DNA of 64,000 nt from Alistipes sp. (GCA_017560425.1 JAFZEX010000016.1:1-64000); one strand, 5' to 3'; numbered from the stretch's first letter, positions 25,449-34,510 are shown. Notes: generated by a model from the sequence alone, not told the origin. Numbers and translations are program-made.

Positions 25449-27434
25449 CTACTCCTCCTTCTGAGCCTTGCGTGAGTGCCAGATGAAGTAGGCGATGATT
25501 GCTGCGTACATCACGATGCCGAGGTAGATAGGCATCATAGAGCCCTCAGCCCACTGAATCATGCTATCTGCGCCGAAGAAGGCGATAATAGCGCTTACAA
25601 CACCCATCAACGCACCTCCAGCGATGAAGCCTGAGGCGATGAGCGTACCACGGTTGTTGTTTGCCTTAGCCTGCTCAGCATCCTTATGGCGATTAACAGC
25701 CCATGCCACCAAGCCACCCACAACGAGTGGTGCGTTAAGCTCCATAGGGATAAACATACCGAGGGCGAAAGGAAGCGCTGGAAGCTTGATGAAGGTGAGG
25801 ATAAGGGCGATAAGAGCACCCAAGCCGTAGAGTGCCCAAGGTGTTGCGCCACCTGTCATCAGAGGCTTGATAACGGCAGCCATAGCATTTGCCTGAGGCG
25901 CTACGAGGGCGTTCTCGCCTGTAAAGCCGTATGTTTGGTTCATGATGATCATCACGCCTGCCACGGTAGCGGCAGATACTGCTGTACCCACAAACTTCCA
26001 TGTCTGCTGCTTCTTGGGCGATGTGCCGAGCCAATAGCCAATCTTAAGGTCGGTGATAAAGCCACCCGCCATAGAGAGAGCGGTACATACCACGCCACCG
26101 ATAACCAAGGCTGCAATCATGCCGGCATTGCCCTCAAGACCAATGCTCACAAGCACAAGTGATGATAGTATCAACGTCATTAGAGTCATGCCCGACACAG
26201 GGTTTGAGCCCACGATGGCGATGGCGTTAGCTGCCACGGTGGTAAACAAGAAGGCGATGACAAAGACGATAAGAAGTGCGATGATTGTCTGGAACCAATT
26301 GTGCAACACGCCAAATTGGAAGAAGAACAACGTAGCCGCAAGCACTGCGATGATTACCGAGAGGATAACCTTCATCGATATATCCTTCTGTGTGCGAGGC
26401 TCGTCTGTGGCTACCTTCTTGCCGCTAAACTCGCTCACGGCAAGTCCCAAGGCGCTCTTGATGATGCCTGCCTGGCGAATGATGCCGATGAGTCCTGCCA
26501 TGGCGATGCCGCCGATGCCGAGAGGGCGACCTATCTCGCGGAAGATGCCCTCAGGCGTAGCCAACGCCTCGTGGTTGATGCCCATTCCCTCGAGCATGGC
26601 TGGGAGCTCTGCTGCGTCGAATAGCGAGAGGATAGGCGTAACCAACGGAATAACCACAAACCACACGAGGGCCGAGCCACCCGCAATGATAAGGGCATAC
26701 TTCAGGCCGATGATATATCCAAGGCCGAGCACCGCTGCCGAGGTGTTAAGACCAAGGGTGAGCTTCGCCTTTGCTGCGAGCCACTTACCCCAGCCCCACA
26801 TCTGCGTAGAGAGCGACGACGACCATGCGCCAAAGGTAGATACGACAAAATCGTAGAGGCCACCGATAAGACCTGCGGCAACCAAGGTCTTAGCCTGCGA
26901 GCCACCCTTCTCGCCCGACACGAGCACCTCGGTGGTTGCCGTAGCCTCAGGGAAAGGATACTTGCCGTGCATCTCCTTGACGAAGTACTTGCGGAAAGGA
27001 ATCATGAGCACGATGCCGAGGATACCACCCAACAACGACGATAGGAATACCTGGTAGAACTGCGCCTCGAGGCCGAGGATGTAGAGCGCAGGGAGGGTGA
27101 AGATGGCACCCGCCACGATAACGCCCGACGACGCACCGATACTTTGAATGATGACATTCTGACCGAGCATATTCTTCTTGCCACGCATCTGTCCGAGTCC
27201 CACGGCGATGATGGCGATAGGAATAGCTGCCTCGAATACCTGACCCACCTTAAGGCCGAGGTAGGCTGCTGCTGCCGAGAATATCACCGCCATGATGATA
27301 CCCACCGACACGGAGTAGGGAGTAACCTCCACAGGGTTTGTGTTAGCACCCATAATTGGCTGATACTCTTCGCCTTGCCCAAGCTCACGATAGGCGTTCT
27401 CGGGCAACGATGTTTTAGGTTGATTTTGCTGCAT
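25449..27434 (-). CDS. OPT family oligopeptide transporter
   Basis: A 661-residue membrane protein with about 15-16 hydrophobic segments. The N-terminus has ITPYSVSVGI-like and AYLGLKVGQVFEAAIPIAI segments. GNNRGTLIASGFIAGGALMG near residue 590 and conserved FGAWSS and FTTVAAN regions match the bacterial OPT family, which imports oligopeptides with protons. Substrate is inferred from family only. The gene is transcribed from the promoter at 27484-27513. That promoter is an inverted near-copy of the valS promoter 2 kb away. Confidence 0.92.
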   Translation of the reverse strand: MQQNQPKTSLPENAYRELGQGEEYQPIMGANTNPVEVTPYSVSVGIIMAVIFSAAAAYLGLKVGQVFEAAIPIAIIAVGLGQMRGKKNMLGQNVIIQSIGASSGVIVAGAIFTLPALYILGLEAQFYQVFLSSLLGGILGIVLMIPFRKYFVKEMHGKYPFPEATATTEVLVSGEKGGSQAKTLVAAGLIGGLYDFVVSTFGAWSSSLSTQMWGWGKWLAAKAKLTLGLNTSAAVLGLGYIIGLKYALIIAGGSALVWFVVIPLVTPILSLFDAAELPAMLEGMGINHEALATPEGIFREIGRPLGIGGIAMAGLIGIIRQAGIIKSALGLAVSEFSGKKVATDEPRTQKDISMKVILSVIIAVLAATLFFFQFGVLHNWFQTIIALLIVFVIAFLFTTVAANAIAIVGSNPVSGMTLMTLILSSLVLVSIGLEGNAGMIAALVIGGVVCTALSMAGGFITDLKIGYWLGTSPKKQQTWKFVGTAVSAATVAGVMIIMNQTYGFTGENALVAPQANAMAAVIKPLMTGGATPWALYGLGALIALILTFIKLPALPFALGMFIPMELNAPLVVGGLVAWAVNRHKDAEQAKANNNRGTLIASGFIAGGALMGVVSAIIAFFGADSMIQWAEGSMMPIYLGIVMYAAIIAYFIWHSRKAQKEE

Positions 27435-27483
27435 AGTATTGTGTTTTAGTTAATTGTTTCGCGCGTACACATATAATAGCAGA

Positions 27484-27513
27484 CAAAGATAGTAAAAAAA
27501 ATGGAAAGTGCAA
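27484..27513 (-). promoter_or_regulatory. OPT gene promoter
   Basis: Minus-strand TATCTTTG (CAAAGATA at 27484-27491) and TTG (CAA at 27511-27513) are 19 bases apart. The sequence from the -33 box through the start region matches the valS promoter (29510-29540) as an inverted repeat. Confidence 0.75.
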
Positions 27514-27553
27514 AGGGAGAGAAGGAAAAGGGCGAAGAGGGCTAAGAGTTTAA

Positions 27554-27632
27554 AAGAGGCCTAAGGGTTAGAAAAAATACCCTTTTGGACCCTTCTGACC
27601 CTTTAGGACCCTTCGGACCCTTCTGACCCTGT
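27554..27632. repeat. Left copy of a GGGTCAGAA-type array, inverted repeat partner of 29365-29458
   Basis: Positions 27554-27601 are identical, as reverse complement, to 29410-29457 over 48 bases. The block contains CCTAAGGGTTAGAAAAAATA and GGACCCTTCTGACCC words. Confidence 0.85.
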
Positions 27633-27927
27633 AATTAGCGCAAAGATAGAGAGCTTAGGGAGATTAAGGAATTTAAGGAATTTAGGGAGAATGCCTTGCA
27701 GATCATTGTCGGTAGCGCACTCCCTAAACTCTCTAAACTCACTAAATTCCCTAAACTCACTATCTCTGCGCCTTGCAGATAATTGTCGGTAGCGCACTCC
27801 CTAAACTCTCTAAACTCTCTAAATTCCCTAAACTCCCTATCTCTGCGCCTTGCAGATAATTGTCGGTAGCGCCTCCCTAAACTCCCTAAACTCTCTAAAT
27901 TCCCTAAACTCACTATCTCTGCGCCCT
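27633..27927. repeat. Three tandem copies of a ~77-bp TTTAGGGAG-family unit
   Basis: After one purine arm (27650-27690), a unit of about 77 bp is repeated three times (about 27693-27770, 27771-27847, 27848-27923). Each unit is CCTTGCAGATAATTGTCGG, then TAGCGC, then CTCCCTAAACTCTCTAAAC words ending in CTATCTCTGCG. A single related copy lies at 32300-32380. Confidence 0.85.
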
Positions 27928-27990
27928 CGCAGTAACACCCCCCCACCCCACGTTACCACGTTACCACGTTACTCCGTTACTCGCAAGGCT
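27928..27990. repeat. Left inverted repeat of the AAA ATPase island
   Basis: About 59 bp match the reverse complement of 29283-29347 with only a 4-base length difference in a C/G run. The repeat includes ACGTTACCACGTTACCACG and overlaps the last codons of the ATPase gene. Confidence 0.88.
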
Positions 27991-29049
27991 CACCACGCCA
28001 TCGTGCAGCCTCAGCATGCCCCTATCTATGAGGCGCTTAACCCTCATCTGCGCCGTGTGCTTCTCGATGCCCAGGCTATCTACAAGCTTATTAACCAGCG
28101 TAATACGCTCGATGCTACCTCCGAACGCCTCCTCAAGCACCCTAAGCACCTGGTTGCGCTCCTCGGTTTGTGTAGGTATCTCCGCAAGGCGGGGTATGCC
28201 CTCCTCCGACACCGTGAAGGCGAAGCGCTCGAAGGGCTCGTTACGGCAGAACTGAGGCTCGACGATGGTACACTCGCCAACACGATGCACAAAGAGCACC
28301 GCCTCGCTCTTGCGCTGCAACGACGAGCCGAGGTGGCCACGTGCCTTGTCGCTACCAGGGTTAGTATGCAACACACATATAATGTGGGTTTGAGCCTGCG
28401 TGGATAGCCTCATGAGCTCAGCCACCAGGGCATCACTCTCCTCTAAGTCGTTGGTGTTGCGTTGTAGGTCGGCAATGCCGTCTATGACCACGATGTCGTA
28501 GTGGCGTAGAGCCATAGCATCGTAGATCATATTTTTACGCTCGTGGGGCGCAAGCTCACGTAGGGCAAGCGTTGTTAGGCGTGGCTCGACAATAGCGCCA
28601 CCCATAGCTGCACCCGTCATCTGCGTGATGCGGTTTACCACACGGCGTACATGCTGCTCGCCCTGCTCGGTGTCTACCCACAACACGTTAATATTCATAT
28701 CTTTAGATACATTGCTAAAGTTATCTAACATGCTGCATGGTATCGCCATTGCCGAGGCTACAAGGGCTGTGGTGAGGAATGTCTTGCGTGACTTAGCCTC
28801 GCCACATATCGCCGATATGTTGCCACGGGTACATACGGGGTTGCCGTCGATAGTTATCAGCGGCTCGAGGTCGGGTAGTGCCTTGGTCATGTCCACGATG
28901 TAGGGGCGCAGACGCTCCTTGATAAGGTCGTACTCGAGCATCTTTGCATGATGCTCCACGCTACGAGGTGCGCTAATAGTCTTAGCGTAGTTTAATTCTT
29001 GAACTGATGTTATCTCGTCCTGAGATAGCAGCTGTGCGATAGATACCAT
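27961..29049 (-). CDS. AAA (RecA-like, RepA/AAA_25-type) ATPase with C-terminal winged helix, mobile-element type
   Basis: A 362-residue ATPase. The P-loop GEAKSRKT (83-90) has arginine where GK usually has glycine. The Walker B strand is YDIVVIDG, with D180. LHTNPGSDKARGHLGSS near residue 240 resembles the sensor region of RepA-type helicases. The last 70 residues look like a winged helix (LVDSLGIEKHTAQMRVKRLIDRG). Such proteins are common in Bacteroidota plasmids and integrative elements, where they aid replication or mobilisation. No primase, relaxase or integrase is nearby. The C-terminus LASNGVTW lies in an inverted repeat. It has its own promoter and a long AT-rich leader. Confidence 0.75.
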   Translation of the reverse strand: MVSIAQLLSQDEITSVQELNYAKTISAPRSVEHHAKMLEYDLIKERLRPYIVDMTKALPDLEPLITIDGNPVCTRGNISAICGEAKSRKTFLTTALVASAMAIPCSMLDNFSNVSKDMNINVLWVDTEQGEQHVRRVVNRITQMTGAAMGGAIVEPRLTTLALRELAPHERKNMIYDAMALRHYDIVVIDGIADLQRNTNDLEESDALVAELMRLSTQAQTHIICVLHTNPGSDKARGHLGSSLQRKSEAVLFVHRVGECTIVEPQFCRNEPFERFAFTVSEEGIPRLAEIPTQTEERNQVLRVLEEAFGGSIERITLVNKLVDSLGIEKHTAQMRVKRLIDRGMLRLHDGVVSLASNGVTW

Positions 29050-29205
29050 AGAATAATTTAAGATTATATATAGATATATACAGAGCGTAGAAGGTGTGGA
29101 TATATATCTATAAATAGTTATATATCAAGATGTATGTATATATCTAATGATTGATACTTGGAGCATGGTTGTCGACTATGCATGCTCATAGACTAAAGGT
29201 CTAAA
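29050..29205 (-). promoter_or_regulatory. AT-rich structured leader of the AAA ATPase gene
   Basis: About 155 bases between the predicted start site and the ATG. AGATATATAC near 29070 and GTATATATCT near 29135 are complementary and could pair. Related TATATATCTATA words lie between them. At 29162-29189, GAGCAT...ATGCTC surrounds GTCGAC. No known riboswitch is recognised. Confidence 0.4.
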
Positions 29206-29212
29206 CCCACTG

Positions 29213-29243
29213 CAAATATACAACCTGAAACAGGCGTTGTCAA
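29213..29243 (-). promoter_or_regulatory. AAA ATPase gene promoter
   Basis: Minus-strand TATATTTG (CAAATATA at 29213-29220) and TTG (CAA at 29241-29243) are 20 bases apart, the host consensus. Confidence 0.65.
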
Positions 29244-29282
29244 GTATTTTAACAATTATTTTTTTGCATATTTTTTACAAAC

Positions 29283-29347
29283 GCCCTTGCGAGTAACGGA
29301 GTAACGTGGTAACGTGGTAACGTGGGGTGTGGGGGGGGGTGTTACTG
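29283..29347. repeat. Right inverted repeat of the AAA ATPase island
   Basis: CCTTGCGAGTAACGGAGTAA followed by CGTGGTAACGTGGTAACG and a G run. It is the inverted partner of 27928-27990 and includes an inverted copy of the 3' end of the ATPase gene. Confidence 0.88.
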
Positions 29348-29364
29348 GTTGCTGGGGGCGGAAG

Positions 29365-29480
29365 GGTCTTAAAGGGTCCAAAGGGTCCAAAGGGGCAGAA
29401 GGGGCAGAAGGGTCAGAAGGGTCCAAAAGGGTATTTTTTCTAACCCTTAGGCCTCTTAGGACCCTTAGGCCCCTTCACCC
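29365..29480. repeat. Right GGGTCCAAA/GGGTCAGAA array, partner of 27554-27632
   Basis: GGGTCCAAAGGGTCCAAAGG and GGGGCAGAA words lead to AGGGTATTTTTTCTAACCC and CTTAGGCCTCTTAGG. Forty-eight bases are identical to the left copy in inverted orientation. Confidence 0.85.
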
Positions 29481-29509
29481 TTTTCCTTCCCCCTTTTCCC
29501 CCTCTCCCT

Positions 29510-29540
29510 TTGCACGTTTCCATTTTTTTTACTATCTTTG
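29510..29540 (+). promoter_or_regulatory. valS promoter
   Basis: TTG at 29510-29512 and TATCTTTG at 29533-29540, 20 bases apart. About 70 bases of leader precede the ATG at 29615. It is the inverted counterpart of the OPT promoter. Confidence 0.75.
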
Positions 29541-29614
29541 TCCGATTGTGTGCCCGCACGCTTGCGTGTGCACACACCTAACACCGACGATAACAAACAA
29601 AAACATAGATAGTT

Positions 29615-32239
29615 ATGCAGTTAGCAGACAAGTATTCACCCGAACTCATTGAGCAGAAGTGGTACGACTTCTGGATTCAAAACAACCTATTTCACTCGGA
29701 GCCTGACGCTCGCGAGCCCTACACAATCGTAATCCCACCACCAAACGTGACAGGAATGTTGCATATGGGTCATATGCTCAACAACACGTTGCAGGATGTT
29801 CTTGTGCGCCGTGCACGCATGCAGGGCAAGAATGCCTGCTGGGTGCCAGGCACCGACCACGCATCTATCGCCACCGAGGCGAAGGTGGTTGCCAAGCTCA
29901 AGGCTGAGGGCATCGACAAGGCAACGCTCACACGTGAGGAGTTCCTAAAGCACGCATGGGAGTGGAAGGAGAAGCATGGTGGCATCATCCTTCAGCAGCT
30001 ACGCAAGCTCGGCGCATCGTGCGACTGGGAGCGTACATGCTTCACGATGGACAAGGAGCGCTCGGAGAGCGTTCTCAAGGTCTTCGTAGACCTCTACCGC
30101 AAGGGCCGCATCTACCGTGGCGTGCGCATGGTGAACTGGGACCCATCGGCAAAGACAGCCCTCTCTGACGAGGAGGTTATATACAAGGAGTCGCAGGGTA
30201 AGCTCTACTACCTACGCTACAAGGTTGAGGGTACGGAGGAGTATATCGTGGTGGCAACAACACGCCCCGAGACCATTCTCGGCGATAGCGCCCTCTGCGT
30301 GAACCCTAACGACGAGCGCTACAAGCACCTTCCTGCCGACGCACGTGTCATCGTACCTTTGGTAGGTCGCTCAATACCTGTTATCCGTGACGAGTATGTA
30401 GACCTCGAGTTCGGTACCGGTGCGTTGAAGGTTACCCCTGCGCACGACGTGAACGACTATATGCTTGGCGAGAAGTTCGGCTTGGAGATAATCGACATCT
30501 TCAACGACGACGGCACCATCAACGACAAGGTGGGCATGTACGTAGGCGTTGATAGATTTGAGTGCCGCAAAGTTATTGAGGACGACCTCACAGCCGCAGG
30601 CCTCATGGAGAAGGTTGAGCCCTACACCAACAACGTGGGCTACTCCGAGCGTACGGGCGTGGCTATCGAGCCTAAGCTCTCTATGCAGTGGTTCCTCTCT
30701 ATGGAGGAGCTTGCTAAGCCAGCAACAACCGCCGTGTTGGAGGACATCATCAAGTTTGTGCCTACAAAGTACAAGAATACCTACCGCCACTGGATGGAGA
30801 ACATCAAGGATTGGTGTATCTCGCGCCAGCTATGGTGGGGTCACCGCATCCCTGCCTACTACCTGCCTAAGGGTGGCTACGTGGTGGCAGAGACTATTGA
30901 GGAGGCATTGCGCCTTGCTCAGGAGAAGGACCCATCATTGACCCTTGCCGACCTTCGTCAGGACGAGGATGTTTTGGACACATGGTTCTCGTCATGGTTG
31001 TGGCCAATATCGGTGTTCGACGGCATCAACAACCCTGATAACGAGGAGATTAACTACTACTACCCTACCAACGACCTCGTGACAGGTCCAGATATCATCT
31101 TCTTCTGGATTGCACGTATGATCATGGCGGGCTACGAGTGGCGCCAGGAGAAGCCATTCTCTAACGTATACTTCACCGGTATTGTGCGTGATAAGCTCGG
31201 CCGCAAGATGTCGAAGCAGCTCGGCAACTCGCCCGACCCACTCGACCTTATCGCCAAGTATGGTGCCGACGGCATGCGTATCGCCATGCTCATGTCTGCC
31301 ACTGCGGGCAACGACGTGATGTTCGACGAGGCACTATGCGAGCAGGGCCGTAACTTCTGCAACAAAATTTGGAATGCCTACCGCCTAATCAACATGTGGG
31401 AGAAGAGCGCCGACGTGGAGCAGCCAGCAGCAGCACGTGAGGCTATCGCATGGTTTAGGGAGGTTATGACAGAGCGCATCGAGCGCATCAACCACAACAT
31501 GGCGCAGTATCGCATCTCTGAGGCATTTACCGAGCTATATCGCCTCTTCTGGGACGACTTCAGCGGCTGGTATCTCGAGCTTGTGAAGCCTACATACGGC
31601 TCACCTGCCGATGTCGCAACCATCGAGGCAACAAAGCACTTCTTCGACGAGCTCCTACGCCTCATGCACCCATTCATGCCATTTATCACCGAGGAGATTT
31701 GGCAGGACCTCAAGCCTGAGGCCGACGTTAAGTCTATCTGCATCGCCTCGGAGCCTAAGGCAGAGCGCAAGGCAGACGACACGGTGTTGGCACGCTTCGA
31801 GCTTGCCAAGGAGGTTGTTTCGGCTATCCGCAATGTGCGCAAGCAGCGCAACATAGCACAGAAGGAGAGCCTCGTACTTCGCTACATCGCCGACGAGAAC
31901 TACCCAGCAGAGTTCAGCGCAACAATCACCAAACTGGGCAACATCTCGGCTATCGAGACCACCACCGAGAAGGATGCTACGGCAGCTGCATTCATCGTGA
32001 AGACCACGCAGTACTTCATACCTTTGGAGGGCAACATCGACAAGGAGGCAGAGCTTCAGAAGCTCAGCGCCGAGCTTGACTACCTCGAGGGCTTCCTTGC
32101 ATCAGTCATGAAGAAGCTCTCTAACGAGCGTTTCGTGTCGTCAGCACCCGAGAAGGTTGTTGCCAACGAGCGTGCTAAGCAGGCAGATGCCGAGGCAAAG
32201 ATTGCCGCTATCAAGGAGCAGATGGAGGCACTAAGATAG
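29615..32239 (+). CDS. valS: Valyl-tRNA synthetase
   Basis: An 874-residue class I synthetase that charges tRNA-Val. The HIGH-type motif is HMGH at 50-53 ([12 protein letters not shown]). The CP1 editing domain includes [17 protein letters not shown] near 215. KMSKQ is at 531-535 ([14 protein letters not shown]), with Q in place of the last serine. The anticodon-binding domain follows, and a C-terminal coiled-coil arm (about 800-874, [19 protein letters not shown]) closes the protein. The length is normal for Bacteroidota ValRS. Confidence 0.98.
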   Translation: MQLADKYSPELIEQKWYDFWIQNNLFHSEPDAREPYTIVIPPPNVTGMLHMGHMLNNTLQDVLVRRARMQGKNACWVPGTDHASIATEAKVVAKLKAEGIDKATLTREEFLKHAWEWKEKHGGIILQQLRKLGASCDWERTCFTMDKERSESVLKVFVDLYRKGRIYRGVRMVNWDPSAKTALSDEEVIYKESQGKLYYLRYKVEGTEEYIVVATTRPETILGDSALCVNPNDERYKHLPADARVIVPLVGRSIPVIRDEYVDLEFGTGALKVTPAHDVNDYMLGEKFGLEIIDIFNDDGTINDKVGMYVGVDRFECRKVIEDDLTAAGLMEKVEPYTNNVGYSERTGVAIEPKLSMQWFLSMEELAKPATTAVLEDIIKFVPTKYKNTYRHWMENIKDWCISRQLWWGHRIPAYYLPKGGYVVAETIEEALRLAQEKDPSLTLADLRQDEDVLDTWFSSWLWPISVFDGINNPDNEEINYYYPTNDLVTGPDIIFFWIARMIMAGYEWRQEKPFSNVYFTGIVRDKLGRKMSKQLGNSPDPLDLIAKYGADGMRIAMLMSATAGNDVMFDEALCEQGRNFCNKIWNAYRLINMWEKSADVEQPAAAREAIAWFREVMTERIERINHNMAQYRISEAFTELYRLFWDDFSGWYLELVKPTYGSPADVATIEATKHFFDELLRLMHPFMPFITEEIWQDLKPEADVKSICIASEPKAERKADDTVLARFELAKEVVSAIRNVRKQRNIAQKESLVLRYIADENYPAEFSATITKLGNISAIETTTEKDATAAAFIVKTTQYFIPLEGNIDKEAELQKLSAELDYLEGFLASVMKKLSNERFVSSAPEKVVANERAKQADAEAKIAAIKEQMEALR

Positions 32240-32254
32240 TAAAAAGCAAAAGGG

Positions 32255-32385
32255 GGTAGTAGGGAATTTAGTGAGATTAAGGAGTTTAAGGAATTTAGGG
32301 ATTATGCCTTGCAGAAGAGCCGATATTAGCGCTCTCCCTAAATTCTCTAAATTCCCTAAACTCACTACCTCTGCGCACCTTTAAC
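32255..32385. repeat. TTTAGGGAG-family hairpin array
   Basis: GATTAAGGAGTTTAAGGAA words, the loop ATGCCTTGCAGAAGAGCCGA, then TAGCGCTCTCCCTAAATTC words ending in CTCTGCGCAC. It is a single-copy relative of the triple repeat at 27693-27923. Confidence 0.8.
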
Positions 32386-32395
32386 CTCAAAACCT

Positions 32396-32848
32396 ATGGC
32401 AGACATTACAATATACACCGACGGCTCGGCACTCGGCAACCCAGGTCCTGGAGGCTATGGCGTGGTGCTCCTCTCAGGGCCTCACCGCAAGGAGCTTAGC
32501 CAGGGCTTCCGCCTCACGACAAACAACCGCATGGAGCTCATGGCTGTCTGCGTAGCCTTGGAGGCACTACGCTTCCGTGGCAGCAACGTCACGCTATACT
32601 CCGACTCGAAATATGTTGTCGAGGCAGTAAACCAGCGCTGGATATTCGGCTGGGAGCGCACAGGATTCAAGGGCAAGAAAAACCCCGACCTATGGATGCG
32701 CTTCCTTAACATCTACCGCCAGCACAACGTCAAGTTTGTGTGGGTCAAGGGCCACGCCTCAACGGTGGAGAACAACCGCTGCGACGAGCTCGCCGTGGCT
32801 GCAGCAAACAGCGCTAACCTCCTCGAAGATACGGGCTACGAAGGGTAA
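32396..32848 (+). CDS. rnhA: Ribonuclease HI
   Basis: A 150-residue enzyme that cuts RNA in RNA-DNA hybrids. The catalytic DEDD set is visible: D9 in YTDGSALGNPG, E in NNRMELMAV, D in LYSDSKYVV and D in NNRCDELAV. The basic-protrusion helix region (WERTGFKGKKNPDLW) is present. The length is typical. The ATG follows the word array directly, and no promoter was identified, so it may be read through from valS. Confidence 0.96.
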   Translation: MADITIYTDGSALGNPGPGGYGVVLLSGPHRKELSQGFRLTTNNRMELMAVCVALEALRFRGSNVTLYSDSKYVVEAVNQRWIFGWERTGFKGKKNPDLWMRFLNIYRQHNVKFVWVKGHASTVENNRCDELAVAAANSANLLEDTGYEG

Positions 32849-32851
32849 GGT

Positions 32852-32930
32852 GAGAAGTGAAAAGTAATGAGTAGTGAGTAATGAGTAATGAGTAGTGAGT
32901 AATGGGATAAATGGGAAATTCCCATCAAGC
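32852..32930. repeat. AATGAGTAGTGAG word array
   Basis: GTAATGAGTAGTGAGTAATG words (period 7) are followed by ATAAATGGGAAATTCCCAT, a small inverted repeat. Confidence 0.75.
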
Positions 32931-32977
32931 GTTAGCGCCCCCATCGCTCCCATCAAGCTCTACCCACTCTACCCAGC

Positions 32978-33084
32978 CCTGTCATGTTGAGCCTTAGCGA
33001 AACATCTCGCAGTGTGTACGGACGGTCATCCTTAGCGCTCGCTGAGAGATTCTTCACTACGTTCAGAATGACAATGTAGGCGAG
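32978..33084. repeat. GTCATTCTGAGCG-type palindromic interspersed repeat
   Basis: TGTCATGTTGAGCCTTAGCG near 32980 and GTTCAGAATGACA near 33070 are the two ends of an imperfect inverted repeat. GCGAAACATCTC and GAGATTCTTCACTACG lie inside. This resembles a short palindromic repeat present in very many bacterial genomes. It is the only copy in this window. Confidence 0.75.
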
Positions 33085-33149
33085 TGGTAAGTAGCAACAA
33101 AATTTATTACTAATTACTCTTTACTAATTACTAATTAGCAAGTAAAGTT

Positions 33150-33752
33150 ATGGAGTTTAAGAAGCAAGAGTGGAAGCCAGGCACGCTCATCTACCCGCTC
33201 CCTGCGGTCTTGGTGTCGTGCGGCGCAACACCCGACGAGTACAACCTCCTCACGGTGGCATGGACAGGCACGGTGTGCACCAACCCTCCGATGTGCTACA
33301 TCTCGGTGCGCAAGGAGCGCCACTCCTACGACATCATACGTCGCACAGGCGAGTTTGTCATCAACCTAACGACCGAGGAGCTCGCACGAGCTACCGACTG
33401 GTGTGGCGTGCGCTCGGGCAAGGATAACAACAAGTGGGAGGCTATGCACCTCACGCCTATGCCCAATAAGCATGTCAGCGCACCCCTGGTTGGCGAGTCG
33501 CCACTATCTATCTGTTGCCGTGTACGCCAGGTTGTTGAGCTGGGCTCGCACGATATGTTCATCGCCGATGTCGTTGGCATCGAGGCCGATGAGCGATATA
33601 TCGACCCTGAGACGGGCAAGTTCTCGTTAGAGAAGGCACGACCCATCGTCTACTCGCATGGCGAATACTTCTCGCTTGGCAAGATGCTCGGACACTTCGG
33701 CTGGTCGGTCAAAAAGAAGACAAAAAAAACTGTTAAAAAGAGTAATAAATAA
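33150..33752 (+). CDS. Flavin reductase family protein (flavoredoxin-like)
   Basis: A 200-residue split-barrel FMN-binding protein. LIYPLPAVLVSCGATPDEYN near the N-terminus, TVAWTGTVCTNPPMCYISVR near residue 35 and RTGEFVINLTTEELARATDW near 65 match the flavin reductase-like domain. The C-terminus is lysine rich (KKKTKKTVKKSNK). The likely activity is electron transfer or NAD(P)H-flavin reduction; the partner is unknown. Its stop overlaps the next start as TAATG, so the two genes form an operon. Confidence 0.87.
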   Translation: MEFKKQEWKPGTLIYPLPAVLVSCGATPDEYNLLTVAWTGTVCTNPPMCYISVRKERHSYDIIRRTGEFVINLTTEELARATDWCGVRSGKDNNKWEAMHLTPMPNKHVSAPLVGESPLSICCRVRQVVELGSHDMFIADVVGIEADERYIDPETGKFSLEKARPIVYSHGEYFSLGKMLGHFGWSVKKKTKKTVKKSNK

Positions 33753-34327
33753 TGACAGAGCAACAACACGACATACTAAACCGCTACGAGGAGTCGTTGC
33801 GCACAACGCTTGTTAAGCGCCTCACAGACTCTCAGTGGCTCGCAGGACAGCTCTTAGAGGTCGAGGAGCTCAACGAGAAGTGGCGCACCTCAGCACCATC
33901 ATACATGGCAGATGCTGTGCCCGAGATTGCTGAGTATCCCCTTGTGGCTATCGCCTGGGCTATGTACCTGGGCATGGGTGCCGCAACGCTGTGGGATAAG
34001 GAGTGGAACCGTTATAAGGATATCGAGGATCTGCACAAGCTCATGACCGAGCCCCGAGGCTTCGACTGCATGGACGAGTACATCACCGAGATATTGCTAT
34101 GCCTACCTTTGGGTAGCGCCGAGGCCGAGAGGCTCGAGGATATGGTGCGCTCTACGGCAGAGGCTGCACAGCTCCTCATTCGCAAGGAGGGCATCGAGGC
34201 ACAGAGCGTCATGGCATTCCACATCTTCGCCCGCACCACCAAGGTTATGTTCGAGTGCGGCGTTGCCGTAGCCCTCAAGCGCCTTGGCTACAACTATGTT
34301 AAGGTTAATGCCGAGGTGGTGAGCTAA
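33752..34327 (+). CDS. Conserved hypothetical protein, translationally coupled to the flavin reductase
   Basis: A 191-residue, mostly helical, acidic protein. I recognise no named domain. It lacks a signal peptide, but residues about 58-82 (EYPLVAIAWAMYLGMGAATLW) are hydrophobic and might form one membrane or buried helix. The start ATG shares one base with the previous stop. Composition and codon use match the neighbours, so it is probably a native gene. Function unknown. Confidence 0.72.
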   Translation: MTEQQHDILNRYEESLRTTLVKRLTDSQWLAGQLLEVEELNEKWRTSAPSYMADAVPEIAEYPLVAIAWAMYLGMGAATLWDKEWNRYKDIEDLHKLMTEPRGFDCMDEYITEILLCLPLGSAEAERLEDMVRSTAEAAQLLIRKEGIEAQSVMAFHIFARTTKVMFECGVAVALKRLGYNYVKVNAEVVS

Positions 34328-34334
34328 GAGTTAG

Positions 34335-34505
34335 GAGCCCAAAGGGGCAGAAGAGTCCAAAGGGTCAGAAGGGTTAGAAGAGTCAGAAGGGTCAGAAGGG
34401 TCAGAAGAGTCCAAAGGGTCAGAAGGGGAGATATTATAAAACCCTTTCTGACCCTTTAATACCCTCAGGACCCTTTAATACCCTCAGGACCCTTTAATAC
34501 CCTTT
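34335..34505. repeat. GGGTCAGAA word array with complementary ACCCTTT arm
   Basis: GGGTCAGAAGGGTTAGAAGA words (34335-34425) are followed by ACCCTTTAATACCCTCAGG words (34440-34503). The arms are largely complementary. Confidence 0.8.
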
Positions 34506-34510
34506 TGCCT

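Noticed and set aside
26053..26856. 267-codon ORF on the strand opposite the OPT transporter
   Set aside because: Shadow frame; the minus-strand membrane protein is clear and full length.
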